Source: Pseudomonas sp. CFII64 (GTDB lineage Bacteria > Pseudomonadota > Gammaproteobacteria > Pseudomonadales > Pseudomonadaceae). Taken from it: a stretch of DNA of 64,000 bases. Under the pieces are notes generated by a model, which saw only the letters and a program-made list of their open reading frames with translations, was not told the origin of the DNA and ran no database searches. The stretch lies in NCBI RefSeq assembly GCF_000416235.1, contig NZ_ATLO01000049.1:1-64000 (forward strand), read 5' to 3'. Positions 16,201 through 25,045 of this stretch are shown here, piece by piece; position 1 is the stretch's first letter; every line of letters starts with the position of its first letter. A program made the translations under genes and the position numbers.

Positions 16201-17103
16201 TTAATGACGCGTATCAGAGGGCGAATCCACACCGCCGCCCGCGAACAACTGCGCAATGTCGGTCGCATCGAACAAATAGCGCTCGTTGCAGAACTGACAA
16301 TCGATCTCCACCGCGCCGTTGTGCTCGATAACCAACTGCTGCGCATCTTCCAGCCCGAGACTGACCAGCGCGTTGGCCGAGCGCTCTCGCGAACAGCTGC
16401 AACGGAAGCAGATCGGTTGCATCTCGAACATCCGCACCGGGTCCTGGTGAAACAGGCGATGCAGCACGGTTTCGTTGTCCAGGCTGATCAACTCTTCGGC
16501 CGTCAAGGTGCTGGCCAGCGTGGTGACGTGCTCCCAACTGGCGTTACGCTCTTCCGGCTCGGTCATGCGTGCGGCGGGCAACTGCTGCAACAACAGGCCG
16601 CGGGCGCGATGGCCGTCGGCGCGTAGCCAGAAACGCGTGCCAAGCTGCTCCGACATCACGAAATAGCTGGAAAGACTGTCAGCCAGGTCCACGCCGTCCA
16701 GGGCCACGATGCCTTGATAGCGCTTGCCCTGGCGGGGATCGACCGTCAGGGTCAGCGAGCCGTCGGGCATCAGGTCCTGCAGGCCTGCGCCAGGCGCGAT
16801 CAGCGACTCATCGTAGCGCGCGATGCCACGCAGCTCGCGCTCGTTGGAGCATTCGACCATCAACAGCGGCACGGCACCGCTGGAACGCGCCTGAAGAATC
16901 AGCAGACCTTCAAATTTCAATGTTCCTACCAGCAACGCGGCAGCGGCCAGCAACTCGCCGAGCAACTGCGCGACGGGCTCCGGGTATGGATGCTTGGCGA
17001 GAACTTCAGCATAGCTGCGTTCCAGCGCAACGAGCTCGCCGCGCACGTCGGTCTCTTCGAAGATGAAGCGCTGGGTGTAGTCGATATCCGGTAAATCATG
17101 CAT
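16201..17103 (-). CDS. hslO: Redox-activated chaperone Hsp33
   Basis: 300 aa cytoplasmic holdase chaperone that opens upon oxidation. The zinc-binding C-terminus shows CFRCSC and later CQFC, giving the CxC...CxxC set. N-terminal fold begins MHDLPDIDYTQRFIFEE. I start at the ATG at 17103; the frame continues open upstream to 17196 but that leader is not family-like. Neighbouring hslR encodes another heat-shock protein, with a 270-nt spacer between them, as in other pseudomonads. Confidence 0.95.
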   Translation of the reverse strand: MHDLPDIDYTQRFIFEETDVRGELVALERSYAEVLAKHPYPEPVAQLLGELLAAAALLVGTLKFEGLLILQARSSGAVPLLMVECSNERELRGIARYDESLIAPGAGLQDLMPDGSLTLTVDPRQGKRYQGIVALDGVDLADSLSSYFVMSEQLGTRFWLRADGHRARGLLLQQLPAARMTEPEERNASWEHVTTLASTLTAEELISLDNETVLHRLFHQDPVRMFEMQPICFRCSCSRERSANALVSLGLEDAQQLVIEHNGAVEIDCQFCNERYLFDATDIAQLFAGGGVDSPSDTRH

Positions 17104-17280
17104 AGGGAAAGAGGTATCTGAAGGATGACAGAATGATGGCAAGCGTCTATGAGGCGCCAAAGCGCTGTTTCGCATGTGAGTAGTGCGACTTGCCATGTCG
17201 GATAAGAGGCATTTTATGGGCTATCTTGCGCGCTTCCAAGTCATGCGTTTGAGTGTTGTGCGTGGCTGCCAGGTAATCTG

Positions 17281-17367
17281 TTGGGGCAGAGCTTGCCCGC
17301 GAAGAACCCTGACGCGGTGAGTCTGGCTCACCGAGGCGTCTGATTCGCGGGCGAGCTTCGCTCCAGC
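17281..17367. repeat. REP-like inverted repeat between hslO and hslR
   Basis: GAGCTTGCCCGCGAA faces TTCGCGGGCGAGCTTCGCTCC, with an internal GTGAGTCTGGCTCAC palindrome. This is the second REP class of the window (GCGAGGCTTGCCCGCGAA type). Confidence 0.8.
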
Positions 17368-17373
17368 AGGGAC

Positions 17374-17781
17374 TCAATCGTCATTACTTGAACCACGGAA
17401 CTGAAACAGCTGCCGACGCTGCTTCTTGCTGGGCTTGCCATCGGTGCTCATGCCCAGGTTGCCTGCCTTGCGTTGTGCGGCGGCATTTTCCCGTTTGGCG
17501 ACGCTTTCCGGCGTTTCGCTGTACAGGGTCTGCGCTTCCGGCGCGCCGCGCCGCACGGTCGAAAGCGCCTGCACCACCACCGTTCGCTCCTCAAAACCGA
17601 TGCGCACCAGAATCTCGTCGCCGATGTGCGGTTCCTTGCCGGGCTTGCAACGCTCGCCCCGACAATGCACCTTGCCACTCTCGATAGCGGCTTTGGCAAG
17701 GGCACGGGTTTTGAAGAATCGCGCTGCCCACAACCATTTATCCAGACGAACTTTGTCGTCTTCTTCTGACTTTTGTGCCAT
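17374..17781 (-). CDS. hslR: Heat-shock protein 15, S4 RNA-binding protein
   Basis: 135 aa with an N-terminal S4 RNA-binding domain (VRLDKWLWAARFFKTRALAKAAIESGKVHCRG), followed by a basic C-terminal tail (KPSKKQRRQLFQF). Hsp15 binds 50S subunits that carry a stalled nascent-chain tRNA after heat shock and helps their recycling. GAGGAATTC lies just before the ATG. Pairs with hslO, as in E. coli yrfH/hslO. Confidence 0.95.
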   Translation of the reverse strand: MAQKSEEDDKVRLDKWLWAARFFKTRALAKAAIESGKVHCRGERCKPGKEPHIGDEILVRIGFEERTVVVQALSTVRRGAPEAQTLYSETPESVAKRENAAAQRKAGNLGMSTDGKPSKKQRRQLFQFRGSSNDD

Positions 17782-17902
17782 ATGAATTCCTCAACTAAGC
17801 CGTAGTCAGAACTGTACTACGTCAGGCGTCATCCGCCAGTAACAGGATTACTGGCGTGAAAACCCGTTTCTTCCGAATAGCCTTTTTCTCATGGAGCGCG
17901 AT

Positions 17903-18685
17903 ATGACTGAATTTCCTTCGTCATTGACCTCACCTAAAGTCGGCTGCGACGGCTGCAAAAACAGTCCGGAACTCGACTTTTCATTTGCATTCGCTTACCA
18001 GCCCATCGTGGATTTGCGCGACCAGTCGGTTTTTGCTCATGAGGCATTGGTGCGAGGCATCAATGGTGAAGGCGCGATGTCGGTGCTCAGTCAGGTGACC
18101 GACCAGAATCGCTATCGCTTCGATCAGCTGTGTCGCACGCACGCCATCGCTGGCGCCGCTGCGCTGGGCATGAACGAACGGCTGTCGATCAATTTTCTGC
18201 CCAACGCGGTCTATCGCCCGGAGCTGTGCATCCGCAGTACGCTGGAATCCGCCCGAGCCCATAACTTCCCGCTGGACCGTCTGATTTTCGAGACCATCGA
18301 AGCCGAACACCTCGATAACAATCGCCATTTGACCAATATTCTGCGTGAATACCGCGAATTCGGTTTCATGACGGCGATTGACGATTTTGGTGCCGGCTAT
18401 TCAGGCCTGGGACTGCTGGCGGATTTTCAGCCCGACCTGATAAAACTCGACATGCATTTAATTCGAGATATTCACCGCGATCGCGTCCGTCAGGCTATCG
18501 TTCGTGGGGTTGTCACAATGTGTACGGAGTTGGGCGTTACAGTCATCGCCGAAGGCATCGAGTGTGCCGAAGAGCGTGACTTCCTCGCCGACTGCGGGAT
18601 TTTTCTGATGCAAGGCTTCTGGTTCGCCAAACCTGCATTCAAAGCATTGGCCCAGGTTGATCCTGGTGTCTGGCAGACAGCGTAA
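17903..18685 (+). CDS. rimA: EAL-domain c-di-GMP phosphodiesterase (RimA)
   Basis: 260 aa, almost entirely one EAL domain, with no GGDEF or membrane segment. Catalytic set: EALVRG (47-52), NFLPNA (98-103), DDFGAGYSGLGLL (160-172), KLD (181-183) and EGIE (217-220), so the motifs look largely intact. The N-terminus carries CDGC (15-18), a possible metal or redox site. ATG at 17903 preferred to 17891 because GGAG is 8 nt upstream of it. Established for P. fluorescens: RimA controls the ribosomal S6 glutamate ligase RimK together with RimB; the order here (EAL, protease, RimK) matches that operon. Confidence 0.85.
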   Translation: MTEFPSSLTSPKVGCDGCKNSPELDFSFAFAYQPIVDLRDQSVFAHEALVRGINGEGAMSVLSQVTDQNRYRFDQLCRTHAIAGAAALGMNERLSINFLPNAVYRPELCIRSTLESARAHNFPLDRLIFETIEAEHLDNNRHLTNILREYREFGFMTAIDDFGAGYSGLGLLADFQPDLIKLDMHLIRDIHRDRVRQAIVRGVVTMCTELGVTVIAEGIECAEERDFLADCGIFLMQGFWFAKPAFKALAQVDPGVWQTA

Positions 18686-18702
18686 GAAGTACGGAATCCC
18701 TT

Positions 18703-19185
18703 TTGAAAACATTTGATCACCTGACAGTTATCGGCCTGCGCGAGTGGGTGGCGCTGCCCGATTTGGGGGTAGCTGGCCTGCGGGCGAAAATCGATACCGG
18801 CGCGAGCACCTCAAGCCTGCACGCCACGGAAATCGAACCTTTCGAGCGCGAGGGCGAAAAATGGGTTCGCTTCAATGCTCACTTGGGAACGGTCGTTCAG
18901 TTGCGCCATCGCCGCTGCGAAGCGTTGCTGGTGGCGATGAAAACCATTAAAAGCTCCAACGGCCATGCGCAGGTCCGCTACGTCATTCGCACCACCCTGG
19001 CTTTGGGTGATCGCGTCTGGCCGGTGGAATTCACGCTGGCTTGCCGCAAAGCAATGCGCTATCGCTTGCTGCTCGGCTCCAACGCTTTGATCGACGGCCA
19101 GCTGGTCGTCAATCCCGGCATTACTTATGTTCAGGACAAGCCGGTTTTTCCGGCCTCGACTACCTCTGCCACAGGTGCTGCATGA
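18703..19185 (+). CDS. rimB: Retropepsin-like protease RimB
   Basis: 160 aa of the RimK-associated ATP-dependent zinc protease/retropepsin group. The active-site loop is KIDTGASTSS, with D31; other family stretches are REWVALPDLG and RYRLLLGSNALIDGQLVVNPG. The start is a TTG (18703), with no better in-frame codon nearby. The last 4 nt overlap the rimK start (ATGA). In P. fluorescens this protein works in the RimABK system to modify ribosomes. Confidence 0.85.
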   Translation: MKTFDHLTVIGLREWVALPDLGVAGLRAKIDTGASTSSLHATEIEPFEREGEKWVRFNAHLGTVVQLRHRRCEALLVAMKTIKSSNGHAQVRYVIRTTLALGDRVWPVEFTLACRKAMRYRLLLGSNALIDGQLVVNPGITYVQDKPVFPASTTSATGAA

Positions 19186-20087
19186 AGATCGCTGTGCTGT
19201 CGCGTAACCCGCGTCTGTATTCAACCCGTCGTCTGGTCGAAGCTGGTATTGAACGCGGCCATGAGATGGTGGTGATCGACACCCTGCGCGCCTATATGAA
19301 CATCGCCAGCCACAAGCCGCAGATTCACTATCGCGGCAAACCGCTGGAGGGTTTTGATGCGGTAATCCCGCGCATCGGGGCTTCGGTGACGTTTTATGGC
19401 TGCGCGGTGTTGCGCCAGTTCGAAATGATGGGTGTGTTCCCGCTCAACGAGTCGGTGGCCATCGCCCGCTCGCGGGACAAGCTGCGTTCCCTGCAATTGC
19501 TGTCCCGGCGCGGGATCGGTCTGCCGGTCACCGGTTTTGCTCACTCCCCGGATGATATTCCCGACCTGATCCAGATGGTCAACGGCGCGCCGCTGGTGAT
19601 CAAAGTGCTGGAAGGCACCCAGGGGATCGGCGTCGTGCTCTGCGAGACGGCCACTGCTGCCGAGTCGGTGATCGAGGCGTTCATGGGCCTCAAGCAGGAC
19701 ATCATGGTGCAGGAATACATCAAGGAAGCGGGCGGCGCGGATATTCGCTGCTTCGTGGTCGGCGACAAGGTCATCGCCTCGATGAAGCGTCAGGCCAAAC
19801 CGGGCGAGTTTCGCTCCAATCTGCACCGTGGCGGCAGCGCCAGTCTGATCAAGATCACCCCGGAAGAGCGCATGACCGCCATTCGCGCCGCCAAGGTCAT
19901 GGGCCTGAGCGTCGCGGGCGTCGACATCCTGCGCTCCAATCACGGGCCGCTGGTGATGGAAGTCAATTCGTCACCGGGTCTGGAAGGCATCGAAGTCACC
20001 ACCAGCAAGGACGTCGCCGGGATGATCATCGAATACCTGGAGAAAAACAGCGGCCCGCATATGACGCGGACTAAAGGGAAAGGCTGA
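19182..20087 (+). CDS. rimK: Ribosomal protein S6 glutamate ligase RimK
   Basis: 301 aa ATP-grasp enzyme that adds glutamate residues to the C-terminus of S6 (RpsF). Seen: MKIAVLSRNPRLYSTRRLVEAG, IPRIGASVTFYG, KVLEGTQGIGVVL, MVQEYIKEAGGADIRCFVVG, FRSNLHRGGSA and VMEVNSSPGLEGIE, the standard ATP-grasp blocks. It is the third gene of rimA-rimB-rimK, overlapping rimB by 4 nt. In P. fluorescens RimK activity binds c-di-GMP and alters the proteome through ribosome modification. Confidence 0.95.
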   Translation: MKIAVLSRNPRLYSTRRLVEAGIERGHEMVVIDTLRAYMNIASHKPQIHYRGKPLEGFDAVIPRIGASVTFYGCAVLRQFEMMGVFPLNESVAIARSRDKLRSLQLLSRRGIGLPVTGFAHSPDDIPDLIQMVNGAPLVIKVLEGTQGIGVVLCETATAAESVIEAFMGLKQDIMVQEYIKEAGGADIRCFVVGDKVIASMKRQAKPGEFRSNLHRGGSASLIKITPEERMTAIRAAKVMGLSVAGVDILRSNHGPLVMEVNSSPGLEGIEVTTSKDVAGMIIEYLEKNSGPHMTRTKGKG

Positions 20088-20090
20088 ACC

Positions 20091-20185
20091 GTAGGACCGG
20101 CTTTAGCCGGGAGGAATTCATTCATGCCGATGCAACTGCATCGGATGTCCTGGATTTATATGCTCCCGGCTGAAGCCGGTCCTAC
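20091..20185. repeat. REP doublet
   Basis: GTAGGACCGGCTTTAGCCGG (20091-) faces CCGGCTGAAGCCGGTCCTAC (ending 20185), directly downstream of rimK and upstream of the convergent envZ 3' end. It could also act as a 3'-end RNA stem. Confidence 0.9.
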
Positions 20186-20193
20186 AGTCGGTG

Positions 20194-21516
20194 TCAAACA
20201 GCATCCCTGGGCAACATCAATCCCAGCGGCAAGCGCACGCGCGCCTCCAGCCCGCCACCTGAGCGATTACGCAGTTCCACATTGCCGCCATGCATGGCTG
20301 CGATGCGCTTGACGATGGCCAGGCCCAGGCCGGTGCCTTTGCCGCTGCGGGCACGATCGCCACGGATGAACGGATTGAAGATCACTTCCAGCTCCGAAGG
20401 ATCGATACCCGTCCCGCGATCCAGCACGCTCAGCACCACGTAAGGCGCATTGGCATCGCCTGACACGTAAGCCGCCACTTCGATGCCGTTGCCCGCATGA
20501 TGCATGGCATTGCCGATCAGGTTGTTCAGCAGGCGTTTCATCGACACCCGACGCAACGGGAACGGCGGGATGGGTTCCAGGCACAGGCGAATCTGTTCTT
20601 CCGAGAGTTCCGGGTTGTTGTAGGGCGCAACCACTTCACGCACCAGGTCACTCAGGTCGACTTCTTCAATCTCTTCGTCACGGCCATCGCGGATAAACGC
20701 CAGGAATTGATCAAGGATGGCGTCCATGTCTTCGATGTCGCGCACCATGCCTTCGGTGAGTTCGTTTTCATCCGTCATCAATTCCAGCGACAGCCGCAGG
20801 CGGGTCAGCGGCGTGCGCAGGTCATGGGAAACCCCGGCCAGCATCAGTTCCCGCTCCTGACCCGCCTGTTCGACGTCCTCGGCCATCTGATTGAAGGCCC
20901 GGTACACTTCGGTCATCTCGCTGGGCGTATCGCTCACCGGCAGGCGCACACTGCGGCCTTGGCCGAGTTGGCGGGCGGCGAAGACCAGGCGTTTGAGTGG
21001 CTGATTGAGTTGCCGGACGAAAATCCACGCGGACGCCGTGGACAGCAATCCGATGGCCAGGAACCAGCCCAGCACGCTCCAGATTTTCTGTCCGCGCAGT
21101 GGATGCGGGTACAGCGGCACTTTCAGCCAGCCGTCACCCAGACTCGGCGCACGCACCCACAGGGCGGGCGGTGCATGGACACGCAAACGGACTTCAGTGT
21201 CAGCCCCCAGCTCGGCCTGCATCTGGCGCTGATAGATTTCGCTGTACGGCCAGTGCTGCTCGCCTTCCGGTACGCCGCCGCCCACCACACGGATCAGGCC
21301 TGCGGCGTCGGCAATGGCTTCGCGGTCGTCTTCGTTGGCCGCCCAATAAGCACGCAAGGTCAACGCCACGCCGTGGCTGTATTGCCGATCGACCAGCACG
21401 TCCTCGTTCATCAGCAGGTAAACCAGGGTCAACGCCTTGGAAAACAGCACGACGATGAGCACCAGCCAGAGGGTGCGGGAGAAAAAACTTTGCGGAAACC
21501 AGAGCGGGGTTTTCAT
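20194..21516 (-). CDS. envZ: EnvZ/AmgS-type sensor histidine kinase
   Basis: 440 aa inner-membrane kinase. First membrane segment near residues 15-35 (LWLVLIVVLFSKALTLVYLL), second near 146-166 (WSVLGWFLAIGLLSTASAWIF); between them a periplasmic sensor region. Then HAMP, the phosphoacceptor H231 in GVSHDLRTPLTRLRLS, N-box (LLNNLIGNAMHHA) and ATP-binding G boxes (DRGTGID, GKGTGLGLAIVKRI). Partner of OmpR. In P. aeruginosa the same pair (amgRS) protects against aminoglycoside-induced membrane stress. Confidence 0.95.
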   Translation of the reverse strand: MKTPLWFPQSFFSRTLWLVLIVVLFSKALTLVYLLMNEDVLVDRQYSHGVALTLRAYWAANEDDREAIADAAGLIRVVGGGVPEGEQHWPYSEIYQRQMQAELGADTEVRLRVHAPPALWVRAPSLGDGWLKVPLYPHPLRGQKIWSVLGWFLAIGLLSTASAWIFVRQLNQPLKRLVFAARQLGQGRSVRLPVSDTPSEMTEVYRAFNQMAEDVEQAGQERELMLAGVSHDLRTPLTRLRLSLELMTDENELTEGMVRDIEDMDAILDQFLAFIRDGRDEEIEEVDLSDLVREVVAPYNNPELSEEQIRLCLEPIPPFPLRRVSMKRLLNNLIGNAMHHAGNGIEVAAYVSGDANAPYVVLSVLDRGTGIDPSELEVIFNPFIRGDRARSGKGTGLGLAIVKRIAAMHGGNVELRNRSGGGLEARVRLPLGLMLPRDAV

Positions 21517-21606
21517 AACTGCAGCTATACACTTTGCAGGGCGAGCCAGGCTCGCAGGGTTTGCGAATCGCGAATGGTGTCAAACGCAGAAACGCGAAAA
21601 CCAAAA

Positions 21607-21636
21607 CGTCGATAACCCCTTCAAGGGTTATCGACG
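21607..21636 (-). terminator. Strong stem-loop with T run between ompR and envZ
   Basis: CGTCGATAACCC and GGGTTATCGACG form a perfect 12-bp stem around CTTCAA. On the minus strand it is followed by TTTTGGTTTT. It lies 38 nt after the ompR stop and before envZ, so it resembles an intrinsic terminator inside the operon. Confidence 0.75.
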
Positions 21637-21673
21637 TGACTGGCAACGGCTTCGAGTGGCTGACGCAAGCCGA

Positions 21674-22414
21674 TTATCGATTACCGGCGCCATCTGGAAC
21701 GAATACATAACCAACACCCCAAACCGTCTGGATGTAGCGTGGCTTGGACGGGTCCGGCTCGATCAGGCGGCGCAGACGGGAAATCTGCACGTCAATCGAA
21801 CGCTCCAGAGCATCCCACTCCCGGCCACGGGCCAGATTCATCAGCTTGTCGCGGGTCAATGGTTCGCGGGCATGCATCACCAGTGCCTTGAGCACGGCAA
21901 ACTCACCGGTGGTCAGCATATGCACTTCTTCGCCACGCTTGAGTTCGCGGGTGGCCAGCGACAGCTCGTAATCGCCGAAGCTGACCGACTCGTCTTCACT
22001 GCCCGGCGCACCTGGGACCGGCGCAGCCTGACGACGCAGGACAGCCTTGACGCGGGCCATCAGCTCATCGGGGTTGAAAGGCTTGGCGAGGTAATCGTCA
22101 GCGCCCAGTTCCAGACCTTTGATACGGCTCAGCTCATCGCCCTTGGCGGTCAGCATGATGATCGGAACCTGATTGTTGGCGGCGCGCAGACGACGGCAGG
22201 CTGACAGGCCGTCTTCACCAGGCAGCATCAAGTCCAGAACCACAAGGTTGAACACCTCGCGCGCCAGCAGGCGATCCATTTGTTCGACGTTGGCCACGGC
22301 TCGGGCGCGATAGCCCTTGCTGGTGAAAAAACGTTCCAACAGGCTGCTCAATCCCGGATCGTCATCAACGATCAGGATTTTTTCGCCTTCAGCAGTTTGT
22401 GCAGTGCTGCTCAT
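21674..22414 (-). CDS. ompR: OmpR/AmgR response regulator
   Basis: 246 aa. Receiver domain with D17-D19 acidic pocket (IVDDDPG), phosphoacceptor D61 (VVLDLMLPGEDG), and K in IPIIMLTAKGDE; C-terminal winged helix (LTTGEFAVLKALVMHAREPLTRDKL, YIQTVWGVGYVFVPDG). The ATG at 22414 sits 7 nt after GGAG, which decides the start over upstream ATGs. A terminator-like stem separates it from envZ. It is next to tex and divergent from it. Confidence 0.96.
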   Translation of the reverse strand: MSSTAQTAEGEKILIVDDDPGLSSLLERFFTSKGYRARAVANVEQMDRLLAREVFNLVVLDLMLPGEDGLSACRRLRAANNQVPIIMLTAKGDELSRIKGLELGADDYLAKPFNPDELMARVKAVLRRQAAPVPGAPGSEDESVSFGDYELSLATRELKRGEEVHMLTTGEFAVLKALVMHAREPLTRDKLMNLARGREWDALERSIDVQISRLRRLIEPDPSKPRYIQTVWGVGYVFVPDGAGNR

Positions 22415-22720
22415 AGATGCTCCTTTGATCTCGGCGCGCATTATGGCGTAGCTGCTGTGATGCGCACCGTGTGCATTGTTAGCAGATTTTACCGGGGGCG
22501 CCACTGGCGGCTGTTTTCCAGCGCAAATAGAGCGGTTTGATCGGCTAATCCCCTAATCGGGCAACGCTGGGTATAATGCGCCGCCCTTGAAGTCAGGCAA
22601 CGCCTGAACATGGCAGTTCGACAGTATTTTGTAAAAGTCGGCAAGCAAGGCTGTTTTTAACGCTGCATCACGCGCGAAGCCCGCAGCCACTTTATATGCT
22701 CACAAACTCCAGGTGGTCTT
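22415..22720. promoter_or_regulatory. Divergent ompR / tex spacer with a TATAAT box
   Basis: About 306 nt without a gene. It contains a perfect -10 box, TATAAT (22572-22577), facing tex, but no good -35 at 16-18 nt. The rest of the spacer shows nothing I can name. The tex leader is about 135 nt if that box is used. Confidence 0.5.
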
Positions 22721-25045
22721 ATGGACAGCATCAACAGTCGCATCGCCGAAGAACTCGGTGTCCGCCCGCAACAGGTCGCAGCGGCCGTAGCGCTACTGGA
22801 TGAAGGCTCGACAGTGCCCTTCATTTCCCGCTACCGCAAGGAAGTGACCGGCAGCCTCGATGACACGCAATTGCGTCATCTTGAAGAGCGCCTGCGCTAC
22901 CTGCGTGAACTCGACGAACGGCGCATCAGTATCCTTGCCAGCATCGAAGAGCAAGGCAAGCTGACCCCTGAACTGGCCCGCGATATCAAACTCGCCGACA
23001 CCAAGACCCGCCTCGAAGATTTGTACCTGCCTTACAAGCAAAAACGCCGCACCAAAGGCCAGATCGCCCTCGAAGCCGGCCTTGGCGAACTGGCTGACGG
23101 CCTGTTCAACGACCCGAGCCTGACGCCGGAGACCGAAGCTGCGCGCTTCGTGGACGCCGAAAAAGGTGTCGCCGATGTCAAAGCCGCGCTGGAAGGCGCC
23201 AAGTACATCCTCATGGAGCGCTTCGCCGAAGACGCGACCTTGCTCGACAAGCTGCGCAGTTTCCTCAAGCAGGAAGCGGTGATCAGCGCCCGTGTCGTGG
23301 CCGGCAAGGAAGAAGAAGGCGCCAAGTTCCGCGATTATTTCGAACACGATGAACCGCTCAAAAGCATGCCGTCGCACCGCGCGCTGGCGATTTTTCGCGG
23401 TCGCAACGAAGGTTTCCTCAGCTCGGCGATGAAGGTCGGCGAAGAACTGCCGGGCGCCATGCACCCTTGCGAAATGATGGTCAGCGAGCGTTTCGGCCTG
23501 CAAAACCAGAACCGTCCTGCCGACAAATGGCTGGGCGAAGTGGTGCGCTGGACCTGGAAGGTCAAGCTCTACAGCCATCTGGAAACCGACCTGTTCGGCG
23601 AACTGCGCGAAGGCGCGGAAACCGAAGCGATCAATGTCTTCGCTCACAACCTGCACGACCTGCTGCTCGCCGCTCCGGCCGGCCCGCGCGCTACTCTGGG
23701 GCTTGACCCGGGCCTGCGCACCGGTTGCAAGGTCGCGGTGGTCGATTCCACCGGCAAGATGCTGGACTACGCCACGGTTTACCCGCACGTGCCGAAGAAC
23801 CAATGGGATCAGACCATCGCCGTGCTGGCCGCGCTGTGCGCCAAGCATTCGGTGGACCTGATCGCCATCGGCAACGGCACGGCCAGCCGTGAAACCGACA
23901 AGCTCGCCGCCGAACTGATCAAAAAATACCCAGGCCTGAAAATGACCAAGGTCATGGTCTCCGAAGCGGGCGCTTCGGTGTATTCGGCGTCGGAACTGGC
24001 CGCCAAGGAATTCCCGGATCTGGACGTATCGATCCGTGGCGCGGTGTCCATCGCCCGTCGCTTGCAGGATCCACTGGCTGAATTGGTGAAGATCGATCCA
24101 AAATCCATCGGTGTCGGCCAATATCAGCATGATGTTTCGCAGCTCAAGCTGGCCCGTGGCCTGGACGCCGTGGTCGAAGATTGCGTGAACGCCGTTGGCG
24201 TCGACGTGAATACCGCTTCGGTGGCCCTGCTGGCGCGGATTTCCGGTCTCAACACCACGCTGGCGCAGAATATCGTCGCGCACCGCGATGAGAACGGCGC
24301 GTTCAAGTCCCGTGCGGCGCTGAAGAAAGTCCCGCGTCTGGGCGAAAAAACCTTCGAACAAGCAGCCGGTTTCCTACGAGTGATGAACGGCGATAACCCG
24401 CTGGATTCGTCGGCGGTTCACCCGGAAGCCTATCCGCTGGTCAAGCGCATCGCTGCCGAGACTGACCGTGATATCCGCTCCCTGATTGGCGACGCCAGCT
24501 TCCTCAAGCGTCTGGACCCGAAGAAATACACCGACGAAACCTTCGGTCTGCCAACCGTGACCGACATCCTGCAAGAGCTGGAAAAGCCGGGCCGCGATCC
24601 ACGTCCGGAGTTCAAGACCGCCGAGTTCCAGGAAGGCGTTGAAGATTTGAAGGACCTGCAATTGGGCATGATTCTCGAAGGCGTTGTGACCAACGTCACC
24701 AACTTTGGTGCGTTCGTCGATATCGGCGTGCATCAGGACGGTCTGGTGCATATTTCGGCGCTGTCCGAGAAATTCATCAAGGATCCGCGTGAAGCGGTGA
24801 AAGCGGGCGACGTGGTCAAGGTCAAGGTCATGGAAGTGGACATCCCGCGCAAACGCGTCGGATTGTCGATGCGCATGGGCGACACGCCGGGCGAGAAAAT
24901 CGACGGCGCTCGCGGCGCACGGCCAGGCTCGGCCCCGCGTCAGCAGCAGAGCAGCGCGCCCCGCAAGGAAACCCAGGCAGCAGCCCCGGCCAATAACGCC
25001 ATGGCTTCGCTGTTCGCCAACGCCAAACAACTGAAGAAGCGCTGA
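22721..25045 (+). CDS. tex: Tex transcription accessory protein
   Basis: 774 aa, full length. N-terminal Tex domain (MDSINSRIAEELGVRPQQVAAAVALLDEG), a YqgF/RNase H-like region (TLGLDPGLRTGCKVAVVD), HhH helices (LNTTLAQNIVAHRDENGAFKSRAALKKVPRLGEKTFEQAAGFLRV) and a C-terminal S1 RNA-binding domain (LGMILEGVVTNVTNFGAFVDIGVHQDGLVH). Nucleic-acid-binding protein linked to transcription and stress tolerance. Its stop overlaps the next gene by one base. Confidence 0.96.
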   Translation: MDSINSRIAEELGVRPQQVAAAVALLDEGSTVPFISRYRKEVTGSLDDTQLRHLEERLRYLRELDERRISILASIEEQGKLTPELARDIKLADTKTRLEDLYLPYKQKRRTKGQIALEAGLGELADGLFNDPSLTPETEAARFVDAEKGVADVKAALEGAKYILMERFAEDATLLDKLRSFLKQEAVISARVVAGKEEEGAKFRDYFEHDEPLKSMPSHRALAIFRGRNEGFLSSAMKVGEELPGAMHPCEMMVSERFGLQNQNRPADKWLGEVVRWTWKVKLYSHLETDLFGELREGAETEAINVFAHNLHDLLLAAPAGPRATLGLDPGLRTGCKVAVVDSTGKMLDYATVYPHVPKNQWDQTIAVLAALCAKHSVDLIAIGNGTASRETDKLAAELIKKYPGLKMTKVMVSEAGASVYSASELAAKEFPDLDVSIRGAVSIARRLQDPLAELVKIDPKSIGVGQYQHDVSQLKLARGLDAVVEDCVNAVGVDVNTASVALLARISGLNTTLAQNIVAHRDENGAFKSRAALKKVPRLGEKTFEQAAGFLRVMNGDNPLDSSAVHPEAYPLVKRIAAETDRDIRSLIGDASFLKRLDPKKYTDETFGLPTVTDILQELEKPGRDPRPEFKTAEFQEGVEDLKDLQLGMILEGVVTNVTNFGAFVDIGVHQDGLVHISALSEKFIKDPREAVKAGDVVKVKVMEVDIPRKRVGLSMRMGDTPGEKIDGARGARPGSAPRQQQSSAPRKETQAAAPANNAMASLFANAKQLKKR

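Noticed and set aside
14669..16204. Long open frame antisense to pckA (511 codons)
   Set aside because: High-GC codon structure leaves antisense frames open. pckA is a textbook match on the other strand and the antisense peptide has no recognisable domain.
22793..24361. Long open frame antisense to tex (522 codons)
   Set aside because: Shadow of a confident gene: tex domains fit the plus strand and the antisense product shows no family.
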